From: Eleginops maclovinus
Lineage: Eukaryota > Chordata > Actinopteri > Perciformes > Eleginopidae
Assembly (NCBI RefSeq): GCF_036324505.1
Contig: NC_086352.1
Span: forward strand, 29,654,312 to 29,718,311
DNA: 64,000 nucleotides
Direction of reading: 5' to 3'
A model generated the notes under the pieces. That model was not told where the DNA came from and did no database searches. It was given only the letters and a program-made list of their open reading frames with translations. Below are positions 63,171 to 64,000 of this stretch, one piece after another (within the stretch, counting starts at the first letter, position 1; every line of letters starts with the position of its first letter). The translations under genes were made by a program, and so were the position numbers.

Positions 63171-64000
63171 TGTTCTTAAAACGTTTGCCCAGATTAATTT
63201 ATTACCTATTTCCTTTAAATGACAAGACATCATTTATTTAAACATTCCCCTGACATCACCATTTTTGTTCATTAGGCTCTAACAATGTAATGATGTCACA
63301 GTTTATCCATGTATACTCGTTGGGTGTGGAAGAAGCTGCACCTTGTTCCTTAAATCAAACACATGGTGCTGTTACTCTATGTGTACGGCCTGTACTGTGT
63401 GTCCTTGTCCCAATAACTAAGTCCCTCACTCCAGATAAAGTGGCCTGAGACATTCATACGGCCTGACTCAGCAGAGGTGTGGTCTGCAGTGTATGACAAT
63501 GGAAACATCCAGTAAGCAGCACAGAAACCTGTTTGCTTAGAATAACCAGTTAGTTTACAGTCCTCAACTCATTTGCTTTGTATTTATTTATCTGACTAAG
63601 TATGATGAGGTCAGCAGAACATGATTCAGTTTGTAGATAACCTCAGAAGTCAACAAAACTAAACGTAGCAACATTCCTGTGAGTATAGATGACACAGAGC
63701 CACAAGGTCAATTACAAAGCAATTCCTCAGACATCTATCACAAGGAGCAATTCACCTTTAGCTCCCACTGCCCCAATCCGCTTCAAGACACCGATACTGG
63801 CCTCCTGGGTGTAATCGGATCCGTTCCTTTCTACATCCAGGATATGGTTTAGCATTCCACTCCTGAGATGACTTCCGGTTGACCGCGTGAACGTAATGGC
63901 TGCGTGAGACTTGAGCTCCCCACAACATCCCGCTATTATCACACGTTTAAATCATTTCACGCTGAATCACCTCTTGACAAGTGCTAGGAATGCCGGAGGC
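63171..64000. other. upstream/intron 1 region of rhpn2 with a CpG-containing block
   Basis: 63750-63950 is richer in CpG than the surroundings and holds an ACTTCCGG (ETS-type) site near 63870. A 71-codon minus-strand frame (63942-63727, MLNHILDVERNGSD inside it) is open here. It has a donor-like AAAG|GTGAAT, but in phase 1, while exon 2 needs phase 0, so I do not call it rhpn2 exon 1. It could be a 5' untranslated exon, another gene's start, or chance. Confidence 0.3.

Noticed and set aside
63424..63480. Possible rhpn2 exon 1 (ATG near 63452 with donor TGGA|GTGAGG)
   Set aside because: The donor is in phase 1, while exon 2 requires phase 0; the peptide is short and unlike the family.

Overview
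The window is vertebrate nuclear DNA, most likely from a teleost fish. It has long introns with GT-AG junctions, many CA/GT arrays, Tc1-type transposons with fish-type inverted repeats, LINE 3' tails, tRNA-derived SINE pieces, and two intron-rich genes whose exon-encoded peptides match known vertebrate proteins. The species cannot be told from the sequence.

Two protein genes account for nearly all real coding sequence, both on the minus strand. (1) cep89, the centrosomal protein of 89 kDa of the mother-centriole distal appendages, runs from its start codon at 33175 leftwards; sixteen phase-compatible exons can be placed down to 5569. The last roughly 100-150 codons were not found and probably lie left of base 1. 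(2) rhpn2, rhophilin-2, a Rho effector with HR1, BRO1 and PDZ domains, is covered by fourteen phase-compatible exons from 62171 to the stop codon at 36962. Only the short first coding exon was not found. The pair in this order and orientation matches my recollection of human 19q13.11 (CEP89, FAAP24, RHPN2). No FAAP24-like sequence was seen in the 3.8 kb between them. The genes do not form one pathway: one acts in cilium assembly at the centriole, the other in Rho signalling and actin.

Layout: 1-2138 is the start of an LTR-type retroelement on the minus strand: a 401-bp LTR-like end, then a reading frame rich in Pro/Ala/Ser/Cys with 36-bp and 33-bp tandem arrays, running off the left edge with one in-frame stop. 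2139-5568 holds a decayed Tc1 element and a CA array. 5569-33175 is cep89, whose introns carry a duplicated 0.7-kb element, a second LTR-like copy, LINE tails, a SINE and several copies of an interspersed family of about 0.5 kb. 33176-33600 is the cep89 promoter region, with a paired CCAAT palindrome and an X-box-like site. 34012-34535 is an internally deleted Tc1 element with intact ends. About 35224-36961 is the probable rhpn2 3' UTR. 36962-62171 is rhpn2, with four long dinucleotide arrays or GT runs, MITE-like elements and a 255-bp segment present on both sides of its first visible exon. 62172-64000 is intron or upstream sequence, with a CpG-containing block near 63750-63950 that could be a promoter or first exon.

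I found no operon, CRISPR array, tRNA or rRNA gene. The least explained items are the repeat-encoded open frame at the left edge and the interspersed family in the cep89 and rhpn2 introns.
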